64,000 bases of DNA from Maioricimonas rarisocia (GTDB lineage Bacteria > Planctomycetota > Planctomycetia > Planctomycetales > Planctomycetaceae). This document shows positions 7,992 to 18,087 of the stretch, piece after piece. The position numbers and the translations under genes were made by a program. The notes under the pieces are model-generated. The model had not been told where the DNA came from. It did not search any database and saw only the letters and a program-made list of their open reading frames with translations. The DNA lies in NCBI RefSeq assembly GCF_007747795.1, contig NZ_CP036275.1, positions 682,001-746,000 of the forward strand, in the 5' to 3' direction. Within the stretch, counting starts at the first letter, position 1. Every line of letters starts with the position of its first letter.

Positions 7992-8960
7992 TTACTCGGA
8001 GACCGGCGAATCCTGCAAGCGGAAGTCCACGTGGTAGAATTTCACATCAATGTTGCTGGTCATCCTGAGCGCGTAGTTGAGACGCTTGTCCGCCTCTCTG
8101 CAGATGATCAGGCCACGCACGTTCTGGGAGTCCTTGCACAGGTTTTCCTTGACCCAGCCCATGTATCTGAGCACCTGGCCGGCGACCCGGTCGGCGGGAC
8201 GCCCCTTCTTCAACTCGATCACGACGAAGTCACCGGTCGTTGTGTCCTCTGCAAGGATGTCGATGTATCCGACGTCCGTCTGGTACTGCTGCCCGATCCA
8301 GTCGCCGTTTTCGTCGGTTGTGATCTGGAGCGTGCCTCCGAAGATTGCCTCGAAGTTGTTGACGAGAAAGTCCTCCAGGTACTGCTCGAGGACGAATTCC
8401 GTCTCGGCAGGTGGAGGAGGGGATTCGATGGTGCCGTTGCCGGTAGCGGTGTCGACCGAGTCGACGAGTGAGCGGTATTTCTCGTCATCGATCTCGTAGA
8501 GCGTCTGCATGCCGAAGACGCGTCGTCCCAGGTCAAGGTCGCGAGGGGTGTCGTGCCAATCCACACCGATGTGATTCGGGTAGGAGTAGGTCGCGCGGTC
8601 TTCGCCAACGTCACTGAAGATGCCGCGCAGGCGGCCTGGATCGTACGTCGGCGAACCGCTCACAGTGCCGACGCCCGCGATCCAGTTGAGGCCCCAGCGG
8701 GCAACGACAATGTCGCCTGGGAGTATTTCGTGGTAGAAACGGTACAGCGTGCGAGCGGCGTACGTCGCTGCCGCTGGTGCATAGTCGGGCCATTCCTTGA
8801 GCAGCCGTTCGCGGATCTGTTCGACACTTGCGGAGGACACGTCTCCCACAATCGACCATCCGATCGAGATGATCGAGTTGTCGAGATCATACTGCCAGAC
8901 GGAATCCCAGAGTTCCGGATCGCGTGCGTCACACGGAGCGATGACCCAGTAGCGTGTCAT
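7992..8960 (-). CDS. DUF91/NucS-like PD-(D/E)xK nuclease with an N-terminal EVE/PUA-like domain
   Basis: A 322-residue protein in two parts. The C-terminal half (about 190-315) is a restriction-endonuclease-like nuclease: LEDFLVNNFEAIF, then QTDVGYIDILAED with catalytic D234, then VVIELKKG with E249 and K251, and GQVLRYMGWVKE, a block typical of DUF91/NucS C-terminal domains. The N-terminal half (YWVIAPC, LPGDIVVARWGLNWIAGVGTV) resembles EVE/PUA-like or McrB-N-type domains that read modified bases; this is inference from pattern only. Such fusions occur in type IV (modification-dependent) restriction. It lies 126 bp upstream of the DUF4160 gene on the same strand and closes the accessory island that begins at the 4.07-kb repeat. 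Confidence 0.75.
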   Translation of the reverse strand: MTRYWVIAPCDARDPELWDSVWQYDLDNSIISIGWSIVGDVSSASVEQIRERLLKEWPDYAPAAATYAARTLYRFYHEILPGDIVVARWGLNWIAGVGTVSGSPTYDPGRLRGIFSDVGEDRATYSYPNHIGVDWHDTPRDLDLGRRVFGMQTLYEIDDEKYRSLVDSVDTATGNGTIESPPPPAETEFVLEQYLEDFLVNNFEAIFGGTLQITTDENGDWIGQQYQTDVGYIDILAEDTTTGDFVVIELKKGRPADRVAGQVLRYMGWVKENLCKDSQNVRGLIICREADKRLNYALRMTSNIDVKFYHVDFRLQDSPVSE

Positions 8961-9352
8961 GTGGTTGGCCTTGCTGAACGGGATTGCGGGAAGACGGATG
9001 GATGCGGGACTGCCGAGACGGGCATCCGCTGAGTGGTCCGGAAAAGAATCGCCGGAGAGAGAACGGGCGCCGTCGATAGAATGCCGACTTCAACGCCACG
9101 GTTGTCCGCAAGAAAGCCCGCTTGATTATGGACCGGTCCGATCGGAGCTGTATCGGAGAACAGTACGATTCCACCCGATCGAACGGCAGAAATCAATTCA
9201 AGAAGGCTTCGCTGTCGCTGCGTTCGCCGCTCGGCTGCGCTTTCTTCACAGACGGATCATCCCGGTGCTCACGCACCGGGCTCGGCTTCAGTTCTGAAAT
9301 GAGCCTCTCAAGACTCACCGCTCAAGACTCACCGCTCAAGACTCACCTCTCT
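8961..9352. other. intergenic region between the nuclease and zincin genes
   Basis: No gene recognised in either strand. The only structure seen is a short tandem repeat at 9307-9346 and a GC-rich inverted repeat CCGGTGCTCACGCACCGG near 9260-9280 that could be a transcript end. The region marks the right edge of the accessory island. Confidence 0.5.
9307..9346. repeat. three tandem copies of a 14-bp unit
   Basis: CTCAAGACTCACCG repeated at 9307, 9321 and 9335 (last copy 12 of 14 bases), just beyond the stop codon of the zincin gene. Too short and too regular for CRISPR; a simple slippage array. Confidence 0.85.
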
Positions 9353-10465
9353 TCACTGCTTCGCCGGGATGCGGTACCGGCCGCCGGCATGCGCATACGG
9401 CACCACGGCTGCATGCCGGAATCCGACGCCCGTCCCTTTCCCCGTAAAGATGCCGTTGTCGAAGCAGAAGACGATCTTCAGCTCGCCGGACGACGGCGAC
9501 AGCTCGTCGATCGCCAGTTCGAACTTTCCCGCCTCATCAAGTCGAGACGCGTATGCCTTCTTCCAGTAGTCGTCCGGGCCTTTGGCCGGCAGGTCGATCG
9601 CCACGATGCTGTGGGCCGGCAGGTCCGACTTGAGCGTGCCGGTCAGGATGAACTGCTTGCCGCGTGCGTCGTAGCGGGCGGCGAAGTCGGGAACTTCCAC
9701 CTTCGGCATTTTCGGATCCGGATCGAACCGGCCGGTCATCTGCGGCTGCTTCCAGATGATCGCCGCGACCGCGGGCGTGATGTAGACCCGCTCCTCCCGG
9801 TTCTTCTTCGCGCTGCGGTAGCTGCGGGCGTTGGGGCCCATCAGCGACATTCCCAGGTCGTGACCGTCGAGCGGACCGAAGTGCGGCAGGCTCATCGTGT
9901 GGCCGAACTCGTGCAGATAGCCCTTGAGGTTGATGCGGTCGGCCAGTCCGCCGGCGAGCGGGGCGTCCAGGAGCAACTCGCCCGGATCATCGTGCCAGAC
10001 CAGCAGCGTCAATCCGTTGCCGTTGCGGTCGCCGTGGCCACCCCAGCCACGGCTGGCACGCAGCTTCGTGCCGTAGACAAAGATCCAGAACGTGCTTGAC
10101 TGACGGGGGATGTTGTACTGCGAGATCGCCTGCTCGCGGATCGGTCCCTGAATGCCGACCTGGTCGTACGCACCGCTGGCGGCCGGCTTGTCCCCTTTGA
10201 CGAAATAGATGACCGGCGTGCCGTCTTCTTCGCGGTCGATCGGCAGGACGTTCTCCGGTTCGTATCCCCAGTGCGTCAGCCATTTGCCGTAGTAGGCCTG
10301 GGCGTAGTCGACGACCTCCTTCATCCGCTGCCGGCAGTTGGCGGGGGGAGCGACGTCGCTGGGGGTGAAGAAGACGATGCGGATGCGGGCGTCTTCGCCA
10401 TGCGTTGGCGACGCTGTGAGAGTCGCGAGCAGGACGAGTGTCGTGAGGAGAAGTCGCGGCGACAT
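9353..10465 (-). CDS. secreted zinc metalloprotease-like protein (metzincin-type motif)
   Basis: A 370-residue protein with a signal peptide (LLLTTLVLLATLTASPTHG, about 5-23). The zinc site is LHEFGHTMSLPHFG: H185, E186, H189 and H195 in the pattern HExxHxxSxxH, i.e. the metzincin layout HExxHxxGxxH with Ser where Gly is usual. A downstream GMSLMGPN (205-212) can supply the Met-turn. The C-terminal part (about 235-370) looks like a beta-sandwich, ending AGGRYRIPA. Likely a periplasmic or outer-surface protease or a protease-like binding protein. The substrate is unknown. It is preceded on the same strand by the GspG-like gene 110 bp away, with no sign of coupling. Confidence 0.75.
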   Translation of the reverse strand: MSPRLLLTTLVLLATLTASPTHGEDARIRIVFFTPSDVAPPANCRQRMKEVVDYAQAYYGKWLTHWGYEPENVLPIDREEDGTPVIYFVKGDKPAASGAYDQVGIQGPIREQAISQYNIPRQSSTFWIFVYGTKLRASRGWGGHGDRNGNGLTLLVWHDDPGELLLDAPLAGGLADRINLKGYLHEFGHTMSLPHFGPLDGHDLGMSLMGPNARSYRSAKKNREERVYITPAVAAIIWKQPQMTGRFDPDPKMPKVEVPDFAARYDARGKQFILTGTLKSDLPAHSIVAIDLPAKGPDDYWKKAYASRLDEAGKFELAIDELSPSSGELKIVFCFDNGIFTGKGTGVGFRHAAVVPYAHAGGRYRIPAKQ

Positions 10466-10575
10466 GAGCGTGGCTCCGCTGGAGGGGGCGATGCCGTCTC
10501 CTCGCGTTTGCGAAGAGTCGTCAGGGCCATCGTACGGCGGCTGGTTCCCGCATGCTACGTCCCTTCAGACCTTGG

Positions 10576-11034
10576 TCACAGTTGATGGTACCAGTCGCCG
10601 GTGGAAGAGATCCCGTTCGAGTTGGCCATGAACTGGCCGCTGACGTTGTCGTAACGCCAGCCTCCTGACGGGGGAACCATGCCGGTCATGGCTGTTCCGG
10701 TCGTCTGCATCTTGACGGCACCGTGTTCGTTCTTGTCTACATGATTGACCGGGAAACGCTTCAGGTAGGGCTGAAGGTCCGACTTGAAGTCTACCTCGGT
10801 GCCTGCGTCTCCCGGGTAGGACCCGTGGTGAGCCAGATGCAGCTCGATCGCCTGGCGGACGAGCCGCAGATTCTCCCGCACGGAACTCTCCCGGGAACTG
10901 TCGGTGACTTTCGTGAATCGTGGAGCAACGGTCGCGGCCAGAATCCCGATCACCAGCACGACGATCACCAGCTCGATAAGGGTGAATCCCCTGTGGCGAC
11001 GTGAACAGGTTCGGGCCACGAACGGGCGGTTCAT
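10576..11034 (-). CDS. type II secretion GspG-like pseudopilin
   Basis: A 152-residue protein with a prepilin leader: a basic N-terminus RRHRG followed by FTLIELVIVVLVIGILAA. Cleavage is expected between G16 and F17, and Glu5 of the mature protein is present. The globular part has the GspG-type arrangement: RESSVRENLRLVRQAIELHLAHHGSYP, then GGWRYDNVSGQFMAN near the end, which corresponds to the C-terminal strand of major pseudopilins. No other secretion-system genes are adjacent, so it is an isolated pseudopilin gene, as is frequent in planctomycetes. The ATG at 11034 is used; the TTG just before it adds one residue. Confidence 0.85.
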   Translation of the reverse strand: MNRPFVARTCSRRHRGFTLIELVIVVLVIGILAATVAPRFTKVTDSSRESSVRENLRLVRQAIELHLAHHGSYPGDAGTEVDFKSDLQPYLKRFPVNHVDKNEHGAVKMQTTGTAMTGMVPPSGGWRYDNVSGQFMANSNGISSTGDWYHQL

Positions 11035-11383
11035 CAACGGGAGACCAGCATGCGTAATGGGGCGGGCAGCGATCGCTGCGACGAGAAAAGAAGTGTCGCC
11101 ACAGAAAGGCTATGGCATACGGACGAACTGGCGGCGGGATGTATGGGAGAAGTCCCCTCTCAGAAGGCGGATTGTTCGGCAGGACCGTAGGAGATGGCAC
11201 AGGCTGGACGCTGGTAATTCTTCTTGCATCGCCGACCGAAGCATTGCAGAATCGAATTCTCCTGTTCTGCCTCATTCGAGCAATACTCCGGCTGAGCAGA
11301 TCGTCGGTGTTCTGCCGACGGTTATCTCATTCCGTTCCCGGAGCCGAGAGGCAGAGATGACATCATGTCGAAAGGGCCAGTTC
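11035..11383. other. divergent intergenic region
   Basis: About 350 bp between the leftward pseudopilin gene and the rightward 982-residue secreted protein. It must hold both promoters, but I see no clear -35/-10 pair on either strand. Reading frames that pass through it lack codon character and a signal peptide. Confidence 0.4.
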
Positions 11384-14332
11384 ATGATGCGCTCGACGCT
11401 GCTGTCGATTCTGTGCTGCGGTCTCTTCACGCCGGTCGTCATTGCTCAAAGTGCCCCTGACGACGCGGTCACCATCACCGGTCGCGTGCTCTCGGCGGAC
11501 GGTACTCCCGTCCCGGACACAACAGTACGGCTGAATCTCCACCGCGACATCGGTGTCGTCGAAGCGACGACCGATGCGGAGGGGCGGTTCACGTTCTCCC
11601 GTCCCTGGGATGAACTGCGGGGCCGCGTTCTGCAGGTGTCGGTCAATGACAGCCGGCTGCAGAGCGTGTATGAGATTCCCTGGCAGGAGCAGGACTGGAC
11701 CGGCGAGAGGATCGATCTGACGCTGCAGCCGGCCCGGCGGATCGAGATCGAAGCCGTCGACGGGGACGGAACGCCGGTCAGCGGTGCCCGTGCCGGGGTC
11801 ATCTGTCGACCGGGACCGGCCACGACCGGAGTCACGGGAGAGGACGGACGCTTCGTGTCCTGGCTGGCTGCACAGCAGAACGTCCGAAGCGTCTATGCGT
11901 TCGCGTCCGGAGAAGGGTTCGACTACCGCAGCTACGAACTGACCGTTGCTCAGCGGCAGGATCCGAATGCGAAGCCTCCCGAGCTGCCGAACGGCCCGAT
12001 CCGCCTGACGCTGGACGGAGTGCACCCCGTTACGGTGCAGGTGGTTGATGACGATGGCAAGCCAATGGACGGCGTTCCGATCTATCCATGGATCCTGCGG
12101 CGGGGGACGAACTCCGCCAGTATCAATCTCAGCTATGTTGCTGGCGAGGTCACGCAGCCGACCGACGCTGCAGGCAATGCGACCTTCGAGTGGCTTCCGG
12201 CCTGGCAGGAGCGTCCGGTGACGTTCTGGCCGCATATCGACGGGTATGTTCGCCGACGGGGAAGCTACGACCCGAATGGGGGCGGCGGGGAGCTGACGAT
12301 CCGGCTGCAGCGGCTGGTGCCGATGCGCGGACGCGTGGTGCATGCGAACGGCGAGCCGGCTGCGGGAGCGATCATCTCGGTCGTCGGCAGGGGTTACGAC
12401 GTGGATGGACTTCGTAAGGTGACCACAACCGATGCAGAGGGCCGCTACGAGATCGCGGTCGCGCCCGACATGATCTACCTGGTGACGGCCCGCAACGAGA
12501 AAGAGCGGCTGGCCGCTGCACCGCAGACCGGGTTTGCCGTCCGGCCCGGCGAGCCGGTGGACGGGATCGACTTTACGCTGCAGCCGGCAACACGGGTCCA
12601 CGGCCGGGTCATGCTTGGGCGGAACCACGAGGGGGTCAAGGACCAGCAGATCGTGCTGTACCTTCACGGAACCGAACTGAGCGACATTCCGGGGCTCACG
12701 CTGCCTAATCCGGAAGAGTACCGGACACGGGTCATGCCGCAGCAGGCCCTTTTCATGCGGACGGACTCGGACGGGATTTACACGTTCTGGGTCGGGCCAG
12801 GCAGATACTCGCTGCGGGGGCCGGTGCAGGTTTCGTCCGGGAACGGCATCCACGAATTTGAAGTGACAGATGAAGAGGAACTGTCGTTCAACTTTCGCAT
12901 GTTGCGACCGCCGGTGGGACGACTGACGGGACGCGTGGTGATGGGTGATCCTCCACGTCCCGTTCCCGACGCACGGATTGAAGCCGTCCACCGGCATCCG
13001 CGCGTTCATGGCGACCTGAAATACAAGGTTGACGGAGAGGGGCGTTTCGATTTCGAGCGTCAGCTTGTGCCGATGACGCTGTACGCCCGCACCGAGGATG
13101 GAACGTTCGCGGGAATCGTCGAGATCGGGCCGGACGAAATGGCGGTCACCATCCCGCTGCAACCGACGGCCGCCGTCAGGGGACGCCTGGTCGACGGGCA
13201 GACGAAACAGCCGGTTGCGGGGCGAAATCTGGTTTGGGGCGTCCAGGTCTTCGAGGGAGAAAAGATGCGGTCACCTTTCCGGCATTGCTTTGGCGGGGGG
13301 ATTCAATCCGCAGAGGATGGTACGTTCACGCTGTTCCCACTGGTGGTGGGCCAGACGTACGACCTGACTGGGAGATATCCGAGCGGCAACCTGAGATTTC
13401 TGACCGAAATCCATGCGGAGGACGGTTCACTGATCGACCTGGGTGACGTCGAACTGAAGCCGGAACCGGAACCATACCGACCGCCGACCATTGAAGAACG
13501 GATTGCCCAGGCGTTCGCGAAAGATGCCGACGAGCAGCTTGCCAGCGCCCGGCGGGACATCCCGTTGACGATGCAGAACCTGCTGGTCCTTTTCGGCGAT
13601 CCGACTGGAGACGCAGTCCGGCAGTTCTACGAGCTGCGGTACGACAGCAGCAACCGGGACATGCGGACGGCGACGTACGAGTACCGCATCGTCGCGGTCT
13701 CGGCGGCCGGCGATCAACGAGCAAAGGCGGACGACGTCGCGAAGTCGCTCGGCGTCAACCTCGACGACGGCCGGGCGGCATTCTTCGGTTGTGTGGTCGA
13801 TCCGGATGGTTCACTGCTGGCGACCGTCGAAGCGGCTGAGCTGTCGACGGAGGGCGAGATGGATGCCGCGAAAGTGCTCGGTTTTCTGGAAGCGCACCGG
13901 CCGCCGCGCCGCAACGCTCACGAGCTGCTCGAGCAGGCGCTGGCGACTGCGAAGGCGGAGAACCGCCGGGTGATCATCCAGGAGACGGCGACGTGGTGCG
14001 GCCCGTGCATCGCTCTGTCGCGGTTCCTCGATGAGCACCGCGAGGTGTGGGAGAAGGACTACCTCTGGATCAAGCTGGATCATCGCTGGGAAGGCAGCCG
14101 GGAGATTGCGGACAGGCTTCGCGACGGTGCTTCCGGCGGAATCCCCTGGTGGGCGATTCTCGATGCGGATGGGGAGAAGCTCGTCACTTCAAACAAAGAC
14201 GACGGCGATAACATCGGGAATCCCAGCAGTCCCTCGGGGCAGGCACACTTCCGGATCATGCTGAACAAAACGGCGATCCGCATGACTGAGGAGGAGATTG
14301 ACGGGCTGATCGAAGCACTGCGCGAGCGGTAG
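11384..14332 (+). CDS. large secreted protein with repeated carboxypeptidase-regulatory-like domains and a C-terminal thioredoxin domain
   Basis: 982 residues from the ATG at 11384, which is preceded by AAAGGG and followed by a good signal peptide (STLLSILCCGLFTPVVIAQ). The frame is open much further upstream, to 10904, but that part has no signal peptide and is non-coding in character. The body consists of at least six CnaB/carboxypeptidase-regulatory-like beta-sandwiches, each with a motif such as GRVLSADGTPVPDTTV or RGRVVHANGEPAAGAI and a TTDAEGRF-type strand. The C-terminus is a thioredoxin-like fold: QETATWCGPCIALSRF with the CGPC pair at C872 and C875, then GIPWWAILDADGEKLV containing the cis-Pro. 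Likely an outer-membrane or periplasmic protein with disulfide chemistry at one end. Confidence 0.8.
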   Translation: MMRSTLLSILCCGLFTPVVIAQSAPDDAVTITGRVLSADGTPVPDTTVRLNLHRDIGVVEATTDAEGRFTFSRPWDELRGRVLQVSVNDSRLQSVYEIPWQEQDWTGERIDLTLQPARRIEIEAVDGDGTPVSGARAGVICRPGPATTGVTGEDGRFVSWLAAQQNVRSVYAFASGEGFDYRSYELTVAQRQDPNAKPPELPNGPIRLTLDGVHPVTVQVVDDDGKPMDGVPIYPWILRRGTNSASINLSYVAGEVTQPTDAAGNATFEWLPAWQERPVTFWPHIDGYVRRRGSYDPNGGGGELTIRLQRLVPMRGRVVHANGEPAAGAIISVVGRGYDVDGLRKVTTTDAEGRYEIAVAPDMIYLVTARNEKERLAAAPQTGFAVRPGEPVDGIDFTLQPATRVHGRVMLGRNHEGVKDQQIVLYLHGTELSDIPGLTLPNPEEYRTRVMPQQALFMRTDSDGIYTFWVGPGRYSLRGPVQVSSGNGIHEFEVTDEEELSFNFRMLRPPVGRLTGRVVMGDPPRPVPDARIEAVHRHPRVHGDLKYKVDGEGRFDFERQLVPMTLYARTEDGTFAGIVEIGPDEMAVTIPLQPTAAVRGRLVDGQTKQPVAGRNLVWGVQVFEGEKMRSPFRHCFGGGIQSAEDGTFTLFPLVVGQTYDLTGRYPSGNLRFLTEIHAEDGSLIDLGDVELKPEPEPYRPPTIEERIAQAFAKDADEQLASARRDIPLTMQNLLVLFGDPTGDAVRQFYELRYDSSNRDMRTATYEYRIVAVSAAGDQRAKADDVAKSLGVNLDDGRAAFFGCVVDPDGSLLATVEAAELSTEGEMDAAKVLGFLEAHRPPRRNAHELLEQALATAKAENRRVIIQETATWCGPCIALSRFLDEHREVWEKDYLWIKLDHRWEGSREIADRLRDGASGGIPWWAILDADGEKLVTSNKDDGDNIGNPSSPSGQAHFRIMLNKTAIRMTEEEIDGLIEALRER

Positions 14333-14350
14333 CCGCGCAGGGATCAAGCT

Positions 14351-14950
14351 GTGCGGGCCCGGGTGAAACGCAACGTGCATCGGGTCTTTATCGTGACCGT
14401 TGTCGTGGCTGCGGTCGGGCTGGCGCTCGCGTTGTGGCCCGGCTGGCTCGAGATCGTGCTGCTGGACCTTCCGTTCGTCTGCGCAGCGCTGCCGGTCATC
14501 GCAGTCTGGCTGCTCCTCGTCATGGGGCTGGCGATGCATGAGCTGCTGACACTGGCGAGCCGGAGCGGATGGCTGTGGGGGCTGTGCTCCGTTGCCGTTC
14601 TTGGCGTCATGGTCATGATTCTCTGGCTGCGCGTCCCACAGCGAGCAGGCCTGGCGATGTGTCTCGGGCAGCTGCGACCACTGACGGTCGACGCCCCGGT
14701 CAACGAATCCGGTGGCACGAGGAGTGACGTGCGTCTGGGGCCATACCGGGTGGATCGATACGGCGGGGATGCCAGGGGCGGCGTGTTCTTTCGCACCGCC
14801 GACGGACCGGACGGGCTTGGGCCGGATCGGATGTCGTACGGATTTGCGTTTCGGCCGAATGGTGAGGGGAGCCCCTTCGGCAATGCCGCGTATCGACAGC
14901 AGCAGTTGACGGACGAGTGGTACACGTTTGCGGCGTCGAATGACTGGTAA
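14351..14950 (+). CDS. membrane protein of unknown function
   Basis: A 199-residue protein with three predicted membrane segments near residues 11-28, 33-62 and 73-94, and a hydrophilic C-terminal domain of about 100 residues (GTRSDVRLGPYRVDRYGGD, GVFFRTADGPDG). The start is GTG at 14351; a second GTG at 14363 is equally possible and no strong ribosome binding site decides it. It begins 18 bp after the thioredoxin-tailed secreted protein and is probably co-transcribed with it. No family recognised. Confidence 0.7.
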   Translation: MRARVKRNVHRVFIVTVVVAAVGLALALWPGWLEIVLLDLPFVCAALPVIAVWLLLVMGLAMHELLTLASRSGWLWGLCSVAVLGVMVMILWLRVPQRAGLAMCLGQLRPLTVDAPVNESGGTRSDVRLGPYRVDRYGGDARGGVFFRTADGPDGLGPDRMSYGFAFRPNGEGSPFGNAAYRQQQLTDEWYTFAASNDW

Positions 14951-15103
14951 CGACTCGATGATCGGTGAGTCCCCGGAACCGCTGATGGTGCGCAGGCGGG
15001 AGTTCTCCTGAGTAGGATTGACGTCGCCGGGAGTTCCGCGTAGTTTCAGTGTCGCGCGGATTCATTCTCTTCTCCGCGGAGTGTTCTCATTTCGGACATA
15101 CTT

Positions 15104-15188
15104 GCGGGCCCGATGACGTTCTCTCTCTGATCGTTTGTCCGGTCACGATTCTTCTTTTCTCTGCCGGTTCCGGCACGGGGGTTACCTC
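15104..15188 (+). promoter_or_regulatory. conserved leader of DUF1559 gene, copy 1
   Basis: Shares ordered blocks with the leader of the second DUF1559 gene (16933-17023): GCGGGCC, then GTTCTCTC, then TGATCGTTTGT (15128-15138), a T-rich stretch, CTGCCGGTT-like and CGGCAC, then the ribosome binding site. It may be a promoter or 5' UTR element common to the two genes, or simply what remains of a duplication. Confidence 0.5.
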
Positions 15189-16196
<1,008 letters not shown>

Positions 16197-16343
16197 TCGA
16201 CGTCACGGCTCACATCGGCTCACATCGGCCCGGTATGGCGGCCTGCTGGCTGGCATCGATCGGCACCGCCCGAGTCCATGCTGCGCGCGGTCGCCGCGCC
16301 GGTTTCTTCCCTGCATACACTCTTGAGCGAATAGTTTCTGATC

Positions 16344-16766
16344 ATGTCAATACGCCGGGAAATCCTTCTGTGGAGTACGGTTCTGCTGCTGCCGCTTGCT
16401 GTCGGCTGCGGCGGGACTTCCGACCAACCGGAACTGGGAGAGGTGACCGGCGTCGTGACGCTCGATGGTGAGCCGCTCGCGGATGCGCGGGTCGTTTTCT
16501 CGCCGGTCGAAGGGGGCCAGTCGTCTGAAGCGACGACCGATGCTCAGGGAAAGTACGCGCTGGTCTATCGGGGTGAACAGATGGGGGCGAAGATCGGCGA
16601 GCACAAGGTCTTTGTGAGCACATTTGAAGAGGCGGTGCTGGACGACTTCGGCAAGCCGACCGGTGGCCGGGAAGAGCTTGTGCCCGAGCAATACAACAGG
16701 AGCAGTACGCTGACAGTCGAGGTGAAGCCGGGCGACAATGAGATCCCTCTCGACCTGAATTCCTGA
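16344..16766 (+). CDS. carboxypeptidase-regulatory-like lipoprotein (copy 1)
   Basis: A 140-residue lipoprotein. The signal peptide ends in the lipobox LAVGC with C22 as the lipidated residue. The rest is one carboxypeptidase-regulatory-like beta-sandwich (GVVTLDGEPLADARVVF, TTDAQGKYAL, then VPEQYNRSSTLTVEV). Planctomycetes commonly place such a lipoprotein directly after a DUF1559 gene, and here it starts 148 bp after the DUF1559 stop. It may be a surface partner of the pseudopilin; that is inference from the repeated pairing. Confidence 0.85.
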   Translation: MSIRREILLWSTVLLLPLAVGCGGTSDQPELGEVTGVVTLDGEPLADARVVFSPVEGGQSSEATTDAQGKYALVYRGEQMGAKIGEHKVFVSTFEEAVLDDFGKPTGGREELVPEQYNRSSTLTVEVKPGDNEIPLDLNS

Positions 16767-16932
16767 TCGGCCTGCGTGGCATTCGGAAGCGGCCGGTGCG
16801 GGCTGGGATTGCGTATGACCGGAAACGATTGACGATCGACCTGCGACTTTACTACCCTCGTATCAACGCGGCGTTATTCTCTCCGCCGTTTCCGATGTTT
16901 TCTCGACATCACTGCGGATCTGAATCTGCAGT

Positions 16933-17023
16933 GCGGGCCAGTATGAGTGTTCTCTCATTCGCGTTGATCGTTTGTTGATCGACGTGTTCTTTTCACTGGC
17001 CGTTCTCGGCACTGGAGGAATTT
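16933..17023 (+). promoter_or_regulatory. conserved leader of DUF1559 gene, copy 2
   Basis: Carries the same ordered blocks as 15104-15188: GCGGGCC, GTTCTCTC, TGATCGTTTGT (16965-16975), a TTCTTTT stretch, CGTTCTCGGCAC, and a strong GGAGG ribosome binding site 8 nt before the ATG. Length from the first block to the start codon is 91 nt against 85 in copy 1. Confidence 0.5.
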
Positions 17024-18049
17024 ATGTCGGACTATTCTGTTCAGCGTCCCCGACGCAGGGGTTTTACGCTGATCGAACTGCTTGTCGTTATTGCCATTAT
17101 TGCGATTCTCATCGCACTGCTGCTCCCGGCCGTTCAACAGGCGCGTGAGGCGGCACGTCGCACGCAGTGCAAGAACAACCTGAAGCAGTTCGGGTTGGCC
17201 TTCCACAACTACCACGATACGCACGGTGTGTTCCCCTACGCGAGCACGTTCTCCGACGGTCCTTCCGGGGCCGACCAGGGAGAAAACTATCTGCGGGCGA
17301 ATCACAAGAGCATGTGGTTCGGCATGATCCTGCCGTTTGCCGATCAGGCTCCGTTCTACAATCAGCTCGGTGATGCGAGCCCGAACGACGCTGCCAGCGG
17401 CAACCGCGACCGGATTGCCAATCACTTCTTCCAGTTCGCCACCTGCCCCAGCAACCCGTACGCGACGTCGGGCAAGCGGATCGACGGCGCGAACTTCGCC
17501 GACGTCTCGGTCGCCGTGCAGGCTGGCTTCTACCGTCCCAGCGGCGGCCCGTCGCGAAACGATGCGGGCAACAAGGATTGCCAGCAGAATCCTGATTCGC
17601 AGACGCCCAACACTGCCGTGTTCTGCAGCAAGAACACCGGCGGCGTCGAAGGGGGCTGGCGTCGGCCGCACCGCAATCCTTCGGGAACCCGCGGCATGTT
17701 CGCCCGTGGTGTGACGAGCCTGCGGATGCGTGATGTGACCGACGGCTCCTCCAACACGATCATGCTGGGTGAGACCAAGCCGCACTACAACCCGTTCGGC
17801 TCGATCTGGGCCCTGAACGTCCCCGAGGCGATGTATCACCTGAAGATCAACAGCACGTTTCTCAAGGCGCGCGAAGACAACGGCACCGTCAGCTGGCCGG
17901 ACGCTTCGGGCTACGCCAGCTACCACGAAGGAGGAGCCCAGTTCCTGCTCGTGGATGGGTCCGTGCACTTTCTCTCCGAGAACATCGACTACGAGACGTA
18001 CTGCAATCTCGGCGACCGCTTCGATGGTCAGGCGCTCGGCGACTTCTGA
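17024..18049 (+). CDS. DUF1559 domain pseudopilin-like protein (copy 2)
   Basis: 341 residues, with the leader RRG then [20 protein letters not shown] and [20 protein letters not shown], almost identical to the first copy over the first 45 residues. The middle is longer and divergent ([19 protein letters not shown]; cysteine-containing CQQNPDSQ and CSKNTGG segments). The end again has [20 protein letters not shown]. The ATG at 17024 has GGAGG upstream. It is the first gene of the second DUF1559-lipoprotein pair. Confidence 0.93.
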   Translation: MSDYSVQRPRRRGFTLIELLVVIAIIAILIALLLPAVQQAREAARRTQCKNNLKQFGLAFHNYHDTHGVFPYASTFSDGPSGADQGENYLRANHKSMWFGMILPFADQAPFYNQLGDASPNDAASGNRDRIANHFFQFATCPSNPYATSGKRIDGANFADVSVAVQAGFYRPSGGPSRNDAGNKDCQQNPDSQTPNTAVFCSKNTGGVEGGWRRPHRNPSGTRGMFARGVTSLRMRDVTDGSSNTIMLGETKPHYNPFGSIWALNVPEAMYHLKINSTFLKAREDNGTVSWPDASGYASYHEGGAQFLLVDGSVHFLSENIDYETYCNLGDRFDGQALGDF

Positions 18050-18087
18050 GCATGACGCGTTACCGGAAGACAGAGAGTCCTGAAACC

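Noticed and set aside
9307-9346. Tandem 14-bp repeats as a possible CRISPR-like array
   Set aside because: Repeats are contiguous with no spacers, only about three copies, and there are no cas genes.
9122-10099. 325-codon open frame opposite the zincin gene
   Set aside because: Reverse of the HExxH-bearing gene; low complexity and no motif.
11363-13162. 599-codon open frame opposite the secreted thioredoxin-tailed protein
   Set aside because: Antisense of a gene with clear signal peptide and domains; no independent evidence.
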